A DNA stretch of 64,000 nt from Marinomonas sp. TW1 (GCF_001625355.1 NZ_JSEE01000004.1:1-64000), one strand, 5' to 3'; counted from the stretch's first letter, positions 24,471 through 34,667 are shown. Program-made: numbers and translations. Notes: generated by a model from the letters alone, not told the origin.

Positions 24471-25643
24471 ATGCAAAGCAAGGACTTGCTCGTGGAAATA
24501 GACACTTGGAACACAAAGCTTGAATGGCGTGGATCTGAATTATTTGATGCCAGTTTACTTGTTCTGGATGCTGAAAATACGCTCGTTTCATGTAATGCTC
24601 GTGCTCAGAAACTTTTCCTAACTAATTGTTCTAACAAGACTATCACATTTGATGATAATTGCTTTTGGTCACTGGAAAAACAAGGTACTTTTTTTTTAAA
24701 AGAGTTTAAAAAATATTCAGGTACGACACTTTCCTTATTGTATCGACCCGAAAAAGCGACGCCTTTTCTTGTGACGGTCGCAGTAGATCCTTTTTTTCTT
24801 GAAGGTAAAGAGTACTTGGGGCTGATTTTTTTTCGGCAAGCAGTTGAAAGCGAAAACGATGAATTTTCAACTGATTTTATGGCCTATTCATTTCGCCAAG
24901 ATCTGTTTGCTAAAAACATATCTGTGGTCTATCAACCGCAAATTAATGTAACAAATAACACCCTTTATGGTGTTGAAGCTTTGGCTAGGTGGTCTTCAGA
25001 TGAGTTTGGTGAGGTGTCGCCAGATGTGTTTGTTAAAATTGCGGAATCCTATTCACTTATTTCCGAATTAGATTTATTGGTATTCAATAAAGCTTGTCTG
25101 CAATTTGTGCATTGGCGAGAGAATGGTATATCGATTCCACACATTTCCGTTAATTTTTCTGCTATGAGCTTTTGTGATTCTAATATTACGAATCATATAA
25201 AAACCAGGTTAATAGAATTAGACATTCCATTTGATCACTTGATTGTCGAAATAACTGAACGTGCTCCATTTCCTTCTAACATCAATATCGCTGGAAAAAT
25301 AGCTGAGCTTTATTTTATGGGAGTAAAGGTGTCGTTAGATGATTTTGGAACCGAGTATTCTAATCTAAAGAGATTGTTAAAGTTCCCCATATCTCATTTA
25401 AAACTAGATCGTTTTTTTGTACATGAATTTCCGCATAAAATGGCCGTTCATTTGAGCCGTATTATTTTTAACATGTCGCAAGAGCTTGATGTTCTCGCTA
25501 TCGCTGAAGGCGTGGAAACGGAAAATCAATTGTCCTTGCTAATCGATGCGGGTTATCGCGTTGTGCAAGGCTTCCTCTATTCTCCACCTTTGTCCTCTAC
25601 AGAATTTGAACAGTGGATGAAGTTGAGAATCACCAATTCTTAA
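24471..25643 (+). CDS. PAS-like/EAL domain cyclic-di-GMP phosphodiesterase
   Basis: A 390-residue cytoplasmic protein. Residues ~20-130 look like a divergent PAS sensor (ASLLVLDAENTLVSCNARAQKLF). The EAL domain runs from ~145 to the end, with YGVEALARW, VNFSAMSF, IVEITERAP, SLDDFGTEYSNL, LKLDRFFV and IAEGVET. The metal and general-base residues are kept, so it is probably an active phosphodiesterase; the usual DDFGTG is DDFGTE. ATG 24471 lacks a ribosome site. A GTG at 24492 with AAGGA in front is an alternative start. Confidence 0.85.
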   Translation: MQSKDLLVEIDTWNTKLEWRGSELFDASLLVLDAENTLVSCNARAQKLFLTNCSNKTITFDDNCFWSLEKQGTFFLKEFKKYSGTTLSLLYRPEKATPFLVTVAVDPFFLEGKEYLGLIFFRQAVESENDEFSTDFMAYSFRQDLFAKNISVVYQPQINVTNNTLYGVEALARWSSDEFGEVSPDVFVKIAESYSLISELDLLVFNKACLQFVHWRENGISIPHISVNFSAMSFCDSNITNHIKTRLIELDIPFDHLIVEITERAPFPSNINIAGKIAELYFMGVKVSLDDFGTEYSNLKRLLKFPISHLKLDRFFVHEFPHKMAVHLSRIIFNMSQELDVLAIAEGVETENQLSLLIDAGYRVVQGFLYSPPLSSTEFEQWMKLRITNS

Positions 25644-25814
25644 GTTTTGGAAGGCATAAAAGGTTTGTTTTACACAACCTCATTATATCTGTCCTGAGTC
25701 CATGTGAATGCTGGCTTGACGTTTCACTCTCGCCGTTTAGTCCCTTCTTGGCGCTATACGTCGAGTTAATATGTCACTTAAGAAGTAACGTTACTATTAA
25801 TTAAGGGCACAAAT

Positions 25815-27428
25815 ATGTTACGAAAAATGAATATTAGGACACGTTTATTTACGGCGTTCTCAGTGATTTTATTGTTGTTAATCATACTTGGAGGAGGAGG
25901 GATGAATGCAATGAAAGACATTCGCTCTAATTCTGAGAAGATTGAACGCAATATACTTCCAGCCATTTCAAGTCTTGGAGATATGAATAGCAACTTAATG
26001 AGGGTACGAATTTTTACGTTGCGTTTGTTAAATGAAGACAATGAACAAAGCCAAAAGACGACGTTAGCGACGTTGAAGGCAATAAAACAAGACGTGCTTC
26101 AATCCCAGAAAATTTATGCGTCTCATATTGAAATGGTGAGTGAACGTCAACTCTTTGAACGTTTTCAGCAAGACGAAAAGGCCTATTTTGAGTTACAGAA
26201 TCAAGTAGCGGATGCCGTGATGCAGCAAAACGCCTATGAAGCCTTGGTGCCAAAAATGAATCAAGCCGCCGATCAGATGGTGAAAGCTCTGCATGACATT
26301 GTGGAGGAAAATCAGAGGATTGCGGATCAGACGAGTGAAGCCTCGAAACAGGAATACAATAATAGTTTGGTGGCGACTAGTGTGATCGTTGCCGGAGCGG
26401 CATTATTTGCTATCTTGATCGCCGTTTTTCTAGCGAGGAGTATTAATCAACCGCTTCAAACCGCCATGCACTCTGCCGAAGCGATTGCGCAAGGGGATTT
26501 AACCCAGACTATAAAAGTAGATGGTGAAGATGAAGTGACACGTTTAGCGATGGCGTTGTTAGCGATGCAAGAAAACCTCAGAGGAGCCATTGTTCACATC
26601 GGAGAGTCATCAAGTCAATTGGCCTCGGCAGCAGAAGAGCTGAACTCAGTGACTGAAAGCTCAACAAATGGTTTGCAGCGACAAAGTGATGAAATTCAAC
26701 AAGCGGCTACCGCCATTACACAAATGAGTTCAGCGATTGATGAAGTCGCGAAAACGGCTCAAGCCACTTCTCAAGATTCACATGAATCGTCTCGCTTGGC
26801 AGCAGAGGGCAAAGGCAAAGTGGATGAGACGACCTCTGTCATTACGGACATGAACCAAGAAATGCAAACCAGTACCAATGTGATTAACCAATTGGCGAGT
26901 CAGGTGTCTTCGATTGGGCAGATTCTGGATGTGATACGTGCTGTATCGGAGCAGACCAATTTACTGGCTTTGAATGCGGCAATTGAAGCAGCCCGTGCCG
27001 GTGAGGCAGGGCGAGGGTTTGCTGTCGTGGCGGATGAGGTGCGTAGTCTTGCTCATAGAACACAAGAATCCACTGAAGAAATTGAAACCATGGTGAAAGA
27101 CGTTCAAACGTCAGCCAATACGGCCGTCTCTTCAATGGAAAGCACCAGTCAAAAAACCAGCATGGCTAAGCAGGTAGTGGCCGAAGCCGCCTTAGCTTTA
27201 GAACAGATTACTCGACGTATTGCCGCGATTAGTGACAGCAATCATGTGATTGCCAGTGCTGCAGAAGAGCAATCTAATACAGCGAAAGAAGTGGATGGTA
27301 ACATTACGAATATAAGTGATTTGGCGGCACAAACTGTCGTCGGTGCGAATCAAACGAGCGCCAGTGCTGCGGAGTTGACACGCTTAGCGGTTGAGCTGAA
27401 TGATCTCGTGGTGAAGTTTAAAGTTTAG
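25815..27428 (+). CDS. Methyl-accepting chemotaxis protein (4HB type)
   Basis: A 537-residue receptor. The first membrane helix is at ~10-30 ([19 protein letters not shown]), followed by a four-helix-bundle periplasmic sensor, the second helix at ~187-210, HAMP, and the cytoplasmic signalling tip [20 protein letters not shown] followed by [12 protein letters not shown] (about residues 378-410). It passes ligand information to CheA/CheW. There is no C-terminal CheR-binding pentapeptide. AAGGG precedes the ATG. The sensed ligand is not evident. A terminator follows. Confidence 0.92.
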   Translation: MLRKMNIRTRLFTAFSVILLLLIILGGGGMNAMKDIRSNSEKIERNILPAISSLGDMNSNLMRVRIFTLRLLNEDNEQSQKTTLATLKAIKQDVLQSQKIYASHIEMVSERQLFERFQQDEKAYFELQNQVADAVMQQNAYEALVPKMNQAADQMVKALHDIVEENQRIADQTSEASKQEYNNSLVATSVIVAGAALFAILIAVFLARSINQPLQTAMHSAEAIAQGDLTQTIKVDGEDEVTRLAMALLAMQENLRGAIVHIGESSSQLASAAEELNSVTESSTNGLQRQSDEIQQAATAITQMSSAIDEVAKTAQATSQDSHESSRLAAEGKGKVDETTSVITDMNQEMQTSTNVINQLASQVSSIGQILDVIRAVSEQTNLLALNAAIEAARAGEAGRGFAVVADEVRSLAHRTQESTEEIETMVKDVQTSANTAVSSMESTSQKTSMAKQVVAEAALALEQITRRIAAISDSNHVIASAAEEQSNTAKEVDGNITNISDLAAQTVVGANQTSASAAELTRLAVELNDLVVKFKV

Positions 27429-27485
27429 ACTCTCTCATTTACTGCGTTGAAGTGCTCTCTATTAAGAGCAGAAAATATGTGTCAG

Positions 27486-27516
27486 AAAGCCGCCTTATTG
27501 GGCGGTTTTCTTTTTG
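27486..27516 (+). terminator. Terminator after chemotaxis receptor
   Basis: CCGCC-TTATT-GGGCGG stem followed by TTTTCTTTTT. Confidence 0.75.
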
Positions 27517-27554
27517 ATATTGCTCAGCTTAGAATGTAATAAAGTAAATTAAAT

Positions 27555-27914
27555 ATGGTGTTCAATATGTTAGCGATGACGCTTGGCTATAATAAAGGTT
27601 ACTCAGAGGATGCGCCTGATAAAGAAGCATTAGAGCACCAGGCGGGTTATACGTTGGTTGAGTTTGGTGCCCCTTGGTGCGCTCATTGTCAAACGGCTAT
27701 GCCTGTTGTTGAATGCTTTATGAAAGCCTATCCGGCTATGCCTCATGTGAAGGTGTTTGATGGCAAAGGAAAGAGACTGGGACGCCAGTTTGGTGTGAAG
27801 CTATGGCCGAGCTTGATTTTGCTAAAAGATGGTCACGAAATTGGGCGGTGGGTGAGAGTCACTCATCTTGAAGACTTAAATCAAGCCAAGGCTATGCTCG
27901 ATAGTGGTGGCTAA
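27555..27914 (+). CDS. Thioredoxin-family protein with CAHC motif
   Basis: A 119-residue cytoplasmic thioredoxin-fold protein. The active site is FGAPWCAHCQTAMP (about residues 35-48) and the cis-Pro loop is KLWPSLILLKDG. The Cys-Ala-His-Cys dipeptide differs from the usual CGPC and suggests a more oxidising redox potential, as in DsbA-like CPHC proteins; that is inference. The in-frame ATG at 27567 is a possible alternative start. It stands alone between the chemotaxis receptor and a convergent small gene. Confidence 0.82.
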   Translation: MVFNMLAMTLGYNKGYSEDAPDKEALEHQAGYTLVEFGAPWCAHCQTAMPVVECFMKAYPAMPHVKVFDGKGKRLGRQFGVKLWPSLILLKDGHEIGRWVRVTHLEDLNQAKAMLDSGG

Positions 27915-27924
27915 ATTCTAATGC

Positions 27925-28191
27925 TCAAACCGTAACATCAATTAAGCTACCAATGGCTTTGTTTGAACCATCAATTACCTGCGCATTCGATTGAGCATTT
28001 CGAGTGGCTTGCCTCGCTTCCATTAAGCTTTCCTCAATAGAACCATGCTGTACATCGAGTTCTTTGGGTTGAACTCGGTCAAAAGTTTGAGTCGCCATTT
28101 GTGCGACTTCTTGATTCGCTTGTTCAAGGTTTCTTTGACTTTGTTGTAAGCCTTGTTGGCCATATAAAAAAGGTGGACTTTGTATCTTCAT
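27925..28191 (-). CDS. Small conserved hypothetical protein
   Basis: An 88-residue protein with no signal peptide or membrane helix. It is rich in Gln, Ala and Asn with heptad-like spacing (GLQQSQRNLEQANQEVAQMA). The C-terminal NAQVIDGSNKAIGSLIDVTV resembles the C-terminal amphipathic helix of flagellar rod/hook-type proteins, but this is weak. Start 28191 is supported by GAGAGG eight bases upstream. Function is unknown. Confidence 0.6.
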   Translation of the reverse strand: MKIQSPPFLYGQQGLQQSQRNLEQANQEVAQMATQTFDRVQPKELDVQHGSIEESLMEARQATRNAQSNAQVIDGSNKAIGSLIDVTV

Positions 28192-28292
28192 GGGCAAACC
28201 TCTCTTTCATTACATGGCATTTTAACAACATGATGTTAGGCTGTTAGTGAGGGTTTTGTTCATTTTTGTGATGTATTGCAAACGAGGTGGTG

Positions 28293-29216
28293 ATGAAACG
28301 ACATTGGCTAGGCTACTGTTTCTTAGTTTGTGGCTTGTTTAACCAGGCTAACGGGAGCGACGTCGAGCACGCCTATGATCCAACAATAGAGCGTCAGTTT
28401 TATCAGTCACTTAGCACCCAAACTGATTCGATGGATGTGGCAACGCGAATAGAACGTCTGAGTCATCTGTTTATGGGAGCGCCTTATGTTGGTGGTAATG
28501 CTGGAGAAGGGCCAGGTGGGCAATTTGATAAAGACCCATTAATACGCTTTGATGTATTTGACTGCACTACTTACGTTGAAACTGTGTTGGCTGGAATACA
28601 GTCTGCTTCAGCTGGGAGCTTTAAAGACAACTTAATCCGCATTCGTTATCAGCATGGTCAGGTCAATTTTGTGCAGCGTAACCATTTTCCCAGTTTGGAT
28701 TGGTTACCGAATAATCGAAAAATACTGCAAGATATCACGGGGCGAGTTGCCCCAACACAATTTCAACAAGCTCGTACACAGATTGATCGAGCGGCTTGGT
28801 ATCGTCATTTAAGTGCCAAAAGCATCGCTTGTAAACAGGGTTGTGAAGCGCTTTTGGAAAGATTGCACGTGACAGGTCAGCATTTTCAAGTAGTCCAAGC
28901 TGACCTTCCTTATGTTCCCTTAACGGCAGTGTTTTTGGGGCCAGATAAACAAGTGAACCAAGCTTTACTCGATCGTATTCCGTCGGGCAGTGTGATTAAT
29001 ATGGTACGGCCTGATTGGGCGCTGAAGAAATGGATCGGTACCAATTTAAATGTGTCGCATCAAGGATTCGTGCTAAGACAAGATGGTCGCCTAATTCTTC
29101 GCCATGCCAGTGTGACACATCAACAAGTAGTGGATGAGGATTTTATCGATTACTTTGCTCAGTATGATGCGTCCTCATCGTTGAAAGGTTTTAATCTTCA
29201 GTCGATTCGCTTGTAG
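28293..29216 (+). CDS. DUF1460 cell-wall amidase-like protein
   Basis: A 307-residue exported protein. The signal peptide is ~1-20 (GYCFLVCGLFNQANG). The mature domain has the family hallmarks FMGAPYVGGNAGEGPGG and FDCTTYVETVLAG with the presumed nucleophile Cys (about residue 92), and a conserved HxSxxHQ-type region near the end (NVSHQGFVLR). DUF1460 proteins belong to the NlpC/P60-like cysteine peptidase clan and are thought to trim murein peptides. Start 28293 uses ACGAGG; two GTGs just upstream are less likely. Confidence 0.78.
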   Translation: MKRHWLGYCFLVCGLFNQANGSDVEHAYDPTIERQFYQSLSTQTDSMDVATRIERLSHLFMGAPYVGGNAGEGPGGQFDKDPLIRFDVFDCTTYVETVLAGIQSASAGSFKDNLIRIRYQHGQVNFVQRNHFPSLDWLPNNRKILQDITGRVAPTQFQQARTQIDRAAWYRHLSAKSIACKQGCEALLERLHVTGQHFQVVQADLPYVPLTAVFLGPDKQVNQALLDRIPSGSVINMVRPDWALKKWIGTNLNVSHQGFVLRQDGRLILRHASVTHQQVVDEDFIDYFAQYDASSSLKGFNLQSIRL

Positions 29217-29626
29217 GGCTTTTTAAGCGATTTTTTGCGAGTTAAGTCTGCGTTAAAGTGTTTTAAATGAAGTTCTAAGGCATCACAAGAAATGGTGATT
29301 TCACGTACGGATAGGTACAAAGAATACATCAGGCAAACTAGGCTAGCGGCGAAAATATAACTGCCTACCTGCTGGTATTCTACATAGATGGCGAGCATGG
29401 ACATGACACAGAGAAAAAAGCTGATCACGCCCGCTTCTTGCATTCGTCGAATGAGATAAATGCGTTTTCTTAAGTTAACGATTTGCTCTGTGGTGTTATC
29501 GTCCTCTTGTTTTGGGTCAAAGGTTCGAATAATAGAGGCTAGTGTCACAAAACGGTTGGTATAAGCCAGTAATAAAAGGGAAACAGCAGGAAATAACATA
29601 GCGGGAGTCGTTAAGGTGATGATCAT
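29198..29626 (-). CDS. DUF2721 membrane protein
   Basis: A 142-residue inner membrane protein. The N-terminus, TTPAMLFPAVSLLLLAYTNRF, is the DUF2721 signature. Two more helices follow (VISFFLCVMSMLAIYV, IFAASLVCLMYSLYLSV) with a conserved basic stretch (LRKRIYLIRRM) between. Start 29626 is supported by AAGGAAG. The 3' end overlaps the convergent DUF1460 gene by 19 bases. Function is unknown. Confidence 0.8.
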   Translation of the reverse strand: MIITLTTPAMLFPAVSLLLLAYTNRFVTLASIIRTFDPKQEDDNTTEQIVNLRKRIYLIRRMQEAGVISFFLCVMSMLAIYVEYQQVGSYIFAASLVCLMYSLYLSVREITISCDALELHLKHFNADLTRKKSLKKPYKRID

Positions 29627-29729
29627 GGTCTTCCTTTTGAAGGCGTCATTCATTGAAAGTATTAACTGGCTCTATTTTATCAGTTTTTCAGAAACAGTGT
29701 GATGGAAACCATTGCGTTTGGAGGTAGTG

Positions 29730-30314
29730 ATGAAGTTAGTGGTTGGAACCTTATCCACCTGGTCTTTACGGGCTTGGATATGCAGTCAATTAGCCAGTGC
29801 TGAGGTTGAATTGCAGGGGATTGATCTGCAATCAGAAAGTGACAAAGCCGAGTTAAGAAAATTGTCACCAACAGGCTTGGTGCCTGCTCTACTAATTGGT
29901 GACATAGTTGTACATGACTCTTTGGCCATCGCGGAATATTTTAACGATTTTTCAGATGGCGCATTGTACCCATTGTCAGCGCTTGAGAAGGCTGTGGCGA
30001 GAAGTTTATGTGCCGAACTTCATGCGGGTTTTGTAACCTTGCGTCAACAATGTCCATTCTCGTTACACGGGGTGACGCCGTTAACTGAGGTTCCGAAGGC
30101 GCTGGAGCATGAGCTGAACAGGGTAGATGAGATCTTTTGTCAGGCGAAAGGGCCTTTTATGTTTGATAGTCCAGGTGCCGTGGATGCTTTTTACAGCGTT
30201 TTGGCTTATCGCCTAGCCGATTATCAGTTACCGCTGTCAGATAAAGCTAAACAATATCAGCAAGCGTTATTGGATTGGCCATTGTTACAGCAAGCGATTG
30301 CTCTACGTTATTGA
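29730..30314 (+). CDS. Glutathione S-transferase family protein
   Basis: A 194-residue protein with an N-terminal thioredoxin-like domain (KLVVGTLSTWSLRAWICSQLA; the Ser near position 9 is the likely glutathione-activating residue) and a GLVPALLIGDIVVHDSLAIAEYF segment holding the cis-Pro and the glutathione-binding Asp-Ser. The C-terminal half is helical. Start 29730 follows GGAGG by five bases, which rejects a six-residue extension. Substrate unknown. It likely lies in one transcript with the next gene. Confidence 0.85.
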   Translation: MKLVVGTLSTWSLRAWICSQLASAEVELQGIDLQSESDKAELRKLSPTGLVPALLIGDIVVHDSLAIAEYFNDFSDGALYPLSALEKAVARSLCAELHAGFVTLRQQCPFSLHGVTPLTEVPKALEHELNRVDEIFCQAKGPFMFDSPGAVDAFYSVLAYRLADYQLPLSDKAKQYQQALLDWPLLQQAIALRY

Positions 30315-30352
30315 TGGGTTATCTTTGTACTACATTTTGATGCGAGGTTGGT

Positions 30353-30751
30353 TTGCAACTTGATCGTATAACTTCTTATTTATTGTCCAAGCCTGAAGCG
30401 GTGGAAGTGTACCCCTTTGATAATCGTACCGCGGTGTTCAAAGTTCAGGGAAAGATGTTTGCTCTGCTGACTCGTTATCAAGCAAAAAGCTTGTTGAATC
30501 TGAAGTGTCAGCCGGATCATGCCATTGAGTTGAGGGATGTGTTTGAAGAGGTGATTCCTGCTTATCATATGAATAAACGACATTGGAATTCAGTGATGTA
30601 TGAAGGAAGCTTGCCAGATGGAGAGATTGAGCGTTTGATCGACCACTCTTATGCTCTGGTTGTTAAAGGCATGAAAAAATCCTTAAGAGAGGGATTAGCG
30701 TTACGTCATGGCGCAGTGGCTGTCTATGGTGATGATGTATTTGCGGGATAA
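30353..30751 (+). CDS. MmcQ/YjbR family protein
   Basis: A 132-residue protein of the CyaY-like fold MmcQ/YjbR DNA-binding family. It has the N-terminal LLSKPEAVEVYPFDNRTAVFKV, the strand GKMFALLTRY, and the helix PDHAIELRDVF...IPAYHMNKRHWNSVMYEGSLPD, which is highly typical. It starts with TTG (30353), with GCGAGG in front. It lies 38 bases after the GST gene, so the two are probably co-transcribed. Role uncertain. Confidence 0.85.
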   Translation: MQLDRITSYLLSKPEAVEVYPFDNRTAVFKVQGKMFALLTRYQAKSLLNLKCQPDHAIELRDVFEEVIPAYHMNKRHWNSVMYEGSLPDGEIERLIDHSYALVVKGMKKSLREGLALRHGAVAVYGDDVFAG

Positions 30752-30785
30752 ACGCTTTAAACAGAGAGGGCGTTGGGCTTTAAAA

Positions 30786-30821
30786 AACATGCCAACAAGA
30801 AAAATGTCTTGTTGGCATGTT
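30786..30821 (-). terminator. Terminator between MmcQ gene and chemotaxis receptor
   Basis: A 15-bp perfect stem AACATGCCAACAAGA / TCTTGTTGGCATGTT. On the minus strand it is followed by TTTTTT. It can serve both convergent genes. Confidence 0.85.
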
Positions 30822-30835
30822 CGATCCGTTAGAGG

Positions 30836-32473
30836 CTAAAGTTTAAAGGCTGACATGACGTGTTGTGTTTGTTCTGACGTTTGCGCCAGAGACTCACTGG
30901 TTTGGTTGTTCTGCTGAACTTGCAAACTCGCCTGCGCTGATAATTCAACGACCTTTTCATTTAACTCATTGAGTCTTTGTACAACATCACTTTGCAAGGT
31001 GACACTTTGAAGTACCGAGTTACTCGCGCGATTAATGCCTTCCGCTGAACTGGCAATGTCTTCTAGATATTGCGCCGTCATACTCATTTCTTGAGTGGTT
31101 TTTTGCGATTGCTGATGACTTTCTGTAATTTTGCTTTCGGCTTCTTTGGCGCCACTTTGTAACTTGTTAATCATGGCTTGAATCTCATCCGTTGAGGCTT
31201 GAGTTCGGCTGGCCAAGCCGCGAACTTCATCCGCTACCACGGCAAATCCTCGTCCTTGCTCACCAGCTCGAGCGGCCTCAATCGCCGCATTCAATGCCAG
31301 CAGGTTAGTTTGTTCAGCGATTTCACTGATGACATCCAACACTGTGCCAATGGTTTGGGATTGTTCGGCAAGCTGAATGACTGTGTTTAACCCAGACTCC
31401 AACTCACTGGATAACTTATCTAGAGAGTCAACCGTTTGCTGTATTGAATCTTGCCCTGTTCGGGTTTTTTCGACGGTCATTTGAGCGGAATCTAACGTCG
31501 TTTGCGTGCTTTCAATCACTTCGTCTTTAAAGCTATCGACTTCTGCAATGGCTTGCGTCATTTCCGTGAATTTGCCTTCTCTTTCTTGGCTAATTTCTCT
31601 GGTTTTAGCCGACGCAATCTTCAGCTCTTTGCTTTTAGATTCCACTTCTTGGTTAAGCAACACGGCTTTATTCAAGGTATCGCTAAGTCTTTTTACAAAC
31701 GTATTGTAGGACATTGCGATCTTGGTTAACTGGTCGTTTCCAGACTCAGGGAGACGAGCCGTTAAATCACCAGAACCGTGGGAAATGTCTTCTAGAGCCG
31801 TTTTAATCTGACGAATTGGCGTGAGGATAGACCTTAGAATAATGACGGAAATAAACAGAGCCAATAGAATAATCGCTGCACTGATGCTGCCCAATTTTAT
31901 GATTTCTTGTTTGAACTGTTGATCAACATCGTCTAAATAGATACCAGAGCCAATAATCCAACCCCATGGGGCAAATCCTTGCACGTAGGAAATTTTTTCA
32001 ACGGGTTGTTCGCTGCCAGGCTTTGGCCATAGGTAATCAACAAACCCTGCTTGTTGTGCTTTGACCACTTTAACAAATTCTGAGAACAGCTTTTTGCCGT
32101 TAGGATCTTCAAGATTGGCTAAATTTTTTCCATCTAGGCTCGGTTTAACAGAATGCATGATCATGACAGCGTTATAATCATTAATCCAAAAATATTCAGC
32201 ACCGGCATATCGAATGCCTTTAATGGTGTCCATCGCATACTGTTGAGCCTGATCTCGGCTCAGTTCGCCAGATTGTTCGAGCGCCTGAAAGTGGGTCAAC
32301 ACTCCTGTGGCTGTCTCAACAACATGTTTCGTTTGCGCGTACTTTTCATTAAGTAGTGAGGTCTTGTTCTCACTGAGTGAAAGCGAAATTACTAAAATCA
32401 AACCGATGGAAAAAAAAGTAACGAGACTTATTAACCTGTGCTTAATGGGGATTTTTCTTAACGTGTTTATCAT
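30836..32473 (-). CDS. Methyl-accepting chemotaxis protein (sCache_2 type)
   Basis: A 545-residue receptor. The N-terminal helix is ~12-30, followed by a single Cache domain with the signature [17 protein letters not shown], then [17 protein letters not shown] and [17 protein letters not shown]. The second helix is ~193-213, then HAMP, and signalling tip [20 protein letters not shown] with [15 protein letters not shown]. sCache_2 domains often bind small carboxylates, but the ligand is not evident. It is divergent from phoX and so may share the phosphate-responsive spacer. Confidence 0.92.
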   Translation of the reverse strand: MINTLRKIPIKHRLISLVTFFSIGLILVISLSLSENKTSLLNEKYAQTKHVVETATGVLTHFQALEQSGELSRDQAQQYAMDTIKGIRYAGAEYFWINDYNAVMIMHSVKPSLDGKNLANLEDPNGKKLFSEFVKVVKAQQAGFVDYLWPKPGSEQPVEKISYVQGFAPWGWIIGSGIYLDDVDQQFKQEIIKLGSISAAIILLALFISVIILRSILTPIRQIKTALEDISHGSGDLTARLPESGNDQLTKIAMSYNTFVKRLSDTLNKAVLLNQEVESKSKELKIASAKTREISQEREGKFTEMTQAIAEVDSFKDEVIESTQTTLDSAQMTVEKTRTGQDSIQQTVDSLDKLSSELESGLNTVIQLAEQSQTIGTVLDVISEIAEQTNLLALNAAIEAARAGEQGRGFAVVADEVRGLASRTQASTDEIQAMINKLQSGAKEAESKITESHQQSQKTTQEMSMTAQYLEDIASSAEGINRASNSVLQSVTLQSDVVQRLNELNEKVVELSAQASLQVQQNNQTSESLAQTSEQTQHVMSAFKL

Positions 32474-32783
32474 AGCTGTGTCCTCTCGGGAATTTGCGTC
32501 ATTCTTATTATGGTTTATAAGTTTTTTTTGCTTCCTACTTACAAGTTTTATCCTTTTTTATTAAACAATTCAATAATGCCATTTAACTGTCATTTCTGTG
32601 TAACTTTTTGCCTATAAATTAATTGCCAACTTCTCTAAAGCAGGGGAGGTTAGAAAAAGCAATTATGGGAAGGTTGTTTTTCTAATATCTCAAACAACAA
32701 GTCAGAGAGCCATCTAAAGACGTTAAAGGTGGTTTTTTTGATTTATTTAGTCAGTAAGAAATCACTATTGATAGGGCAGTATT
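32474..32783. other. Divergent promoter region of chemotaxis receptor and phoX
   Basis: No gene in this spacer. It contains the Pho-box-like array at 32576-32604 with a -10 candidate at 32613-32618. The rest is AT-rich without clear structure. Confidence 0.6.
32576..32618 (+). promoter_or_regulatory. Predicted PhoB-dependent promoter of phoX
   Basis: Seven-base units at 11-bp steps: ATGCCAT (32576), CTGTCAT (32587, perfect) and GTGTAAC (32598). TATAAA follows at 32613, about eight bases after the last unit, the spacing known for Pho boxes that replace the -35. The leader to the phoX start is about 160 bases. Confidence 0.6.
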
Positions 32784-34667
32784 ATGACAATTGAACGCAA
32801 ACAAGATCTGAGCTTTGATGAACTAGACGAGTTAGTACGTCCAGCACCAGAAGTGGTGGAATTTGAGAAAGTGGCGAACAAGATGGTATCGCGTCGTGGC
32901 TTTCTAAGTGGGGGCGCCGCGGTTGGCGCCAGTGCATTTGTTATGGGGTCAACTTTTGGTGCCGCGCAGGCCATGGCTGCTCATCATCAATCTTCTCGTC
33001 TGGCTTTTGATATGGTGAAAGCGACTTCGGCTGACACCATTACTTTGCCAAAAGGTTACACTTGGCAAGTGGTGGCTTCTTGGGGTGATCCATTGTGGTC
33101 AAAAGGTGTGCCATTAGACACTAAAACGGGTGGTACAGGTGCTTCCCAAGAAATGGCCTTTGGTGACAACAATGATGGCTTAGCCTTCTTTAATCATAAC
33201 GGTGTGTTTGTCTTAGCGGTTAATAATGAATACGTTAACCCAAAAACACTGAATGCTAACCGCGAAGGCGGTGAAACTATGACGGCAGATGATGTGCGCA
33301 AGAACAAAGCCGCACACGGTGTGTCTATCATGGAAATTGCAAAATACGATGGTAAGTGGAGCATCATTAAAGACTCTAAATTCAATCGTCGTATCACGGC
33401 CGACACGGAAATGGACATCACTGGACCTGCGCGTGGTCACAATTTGATGAAAACCTCAGCGGACCCTCGAGGAGTGCTTGCAAAAGGGACGTGGAACAAC
33501 TGTGGTCAAGGTCAAACACCTTGGGGCACGTATTTGACTTGTGAAGAGAACTTCAATAGTTACTTCGCGGCTTCTGATGACAGCTATCAGCTTCCTGATG
33601 AACTTAAGCGTTACGGCGTGAGCACTTCTGAAGGTCGCTACAAGTGGGAAATGGCAGACGATCGTTTCGATCTTGTGAAAGAACCAAATGAGCCAAATCG
33701 CTTTGGTTATGTGGTCGAGATCGATCCAATGAATCCAAATTCTCGCCCTAAAAAACGTACTGCTTTGGGTCGTTTCAAACACGAAAATGCCGAAGTAACG
33801 ATTGCGGCAAACGGTCATGTCGTGGTCTACCTAGGCGATGACGAGCGTGGTGAATTCCTATACCGCTTCGTCTCTAAAGGCAAATACCAAGTAGGTGCTG
33901 ACAACTCAGATTTGTTAGCGGAAGGGACTTTGTACGTGGCTAGATTCCATGATAATAATCGTGGTGAGTGGTTAGCATTGACGCCTGCGACAACGGGTAT
34001 GACAGAGGCAGAAATTGCCATTCACACTCGTCAGGCGGCATCCAAAGTTGGCGCAACGACGATGGACCGTCCTGAGTGGGTAGCGGCGAATCCAAATAAA
34101 GTAGAAGCTTACTGCTGTCTAACCAACAACAAGAACCGTGGTGTGAAACCAAATGCGGGTGGTGATGCGACGCCAGCGAAAGGTCCAAACCCACGAGCTA
34201 AGAACAACTTTGGTCAGATCGTACGTTGGGAACCAAGCAACGAAGACCATACAGCGAATGACTTTAAGTGGGATTTGTTTGTGATGGCGGGTAATCCAGC
34301 GGTCTTTGACGATGCTTATGCGGGTTCTGCGAACGTGAACAAAGACAACATGTTTAACTCGCCAGATGGGTTGAAATTTGACCGTAACGGCTTGTTGTGG
34401 ATTCAAACCGACGGTAACTATTCAAATGAAGGCGATTTTGCTGGCCAAGGCAACAACCAGATGTTGGTTGGTGATACGGAAACGGGTGAAATTAAGCGTT
34501 TCATGGTTGGTCCGACTAAATGTGAAGTGACAGGCTCTGCTTGGAGCTCTGACAACTCGACAATGTTTGTTAGCATTCAGCACCCAGGTGGTACTTGGCC
34601 AACAGGTGGTACACCGCTTTCTAGTGTGATTGCTATCACACGTGAAGATGGTCGTGCTATCGTGTAA
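32784..34667 (+). CDS. phoX: PhoX-family alkaline phosphatase (DUF839)
   Basis: A 627-residue phosphatase exported folded by the Tat pathway. The signal holds SRRGFLSGGA (about residues 37-46) and a hydrophobic stretch ending AQAMA. The body has the PhoX features GNNDGLAFF-like (GDNNDGLAFFNHNG), NNCGQGQTPWGTYLTCEENFN, GRFKHENAEV, YLGDDERGEFLYRF and PDGLKFDRNGLLWIQTDG. PhoX enzymes use calcium and iron and release phosphate from many monoesters in the periplasm. It is a classical phosphate-starvation gene in marine bacteria, matching the PhoB-type promoter upstream. Confidence 0.92.
   Translation: MTIERKQDLSFDELDELVRPAPEVVEFEKVANKMVSRRGFLSGGAAVGASAFVMGSTFGAAQAMAAHHQSSRLAFDMVKATSADTITLPKGYTWQVVASWGDPLWSKGVPLDTKTGGTGASQEMAFGDNNDGLAFFNHNGVFVLAVNNEYVNPKTLNANREGGETMTADDVRKNKAAHGVSIMEIAKYDGKWSIIKDSKFNRRITADTEMDITGPARGHNLMKTSADPRGVLAKGTWNNCGQGQTPWGTYLTCEENFNSYFAASDDSYQLPDELKRYGVSTSEGRYKWEMADDRFDLVKEPNEPNRFGYVVEIDPMNPNSRPKKRTALGRFKHENAEVTIAANGHVVVYLGDDERGEFLYRFVSKGKYQVGADNSDLLAEGTLYVARFHDNNRGEWLALTPATTGMTEAEIAIHTRQAASKVGATTMDRPEWVAANPNKVEAYCCLTNNKNRGVKPNAGGDATPAKGPNPRAKNNFGQIVRWEPSNEDHTANDFKWDLFVMAGNPAVFDDAYAGSANVNKDNMFNSPDGLKFDRNGLLWIQTDGNYSNEGDFAGQGNNQMLVGDTETGEIKRFMVGPTKCEVTGSAWSSDNSTMFVSIQHPGGTWPTGGTPLSSVIAITREDGRAIV

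Noticed and set aside
33194-34406. Several long antisense frames across phoX
   Set aside because: They are shadows of a well supported gene with no start signals of their own.
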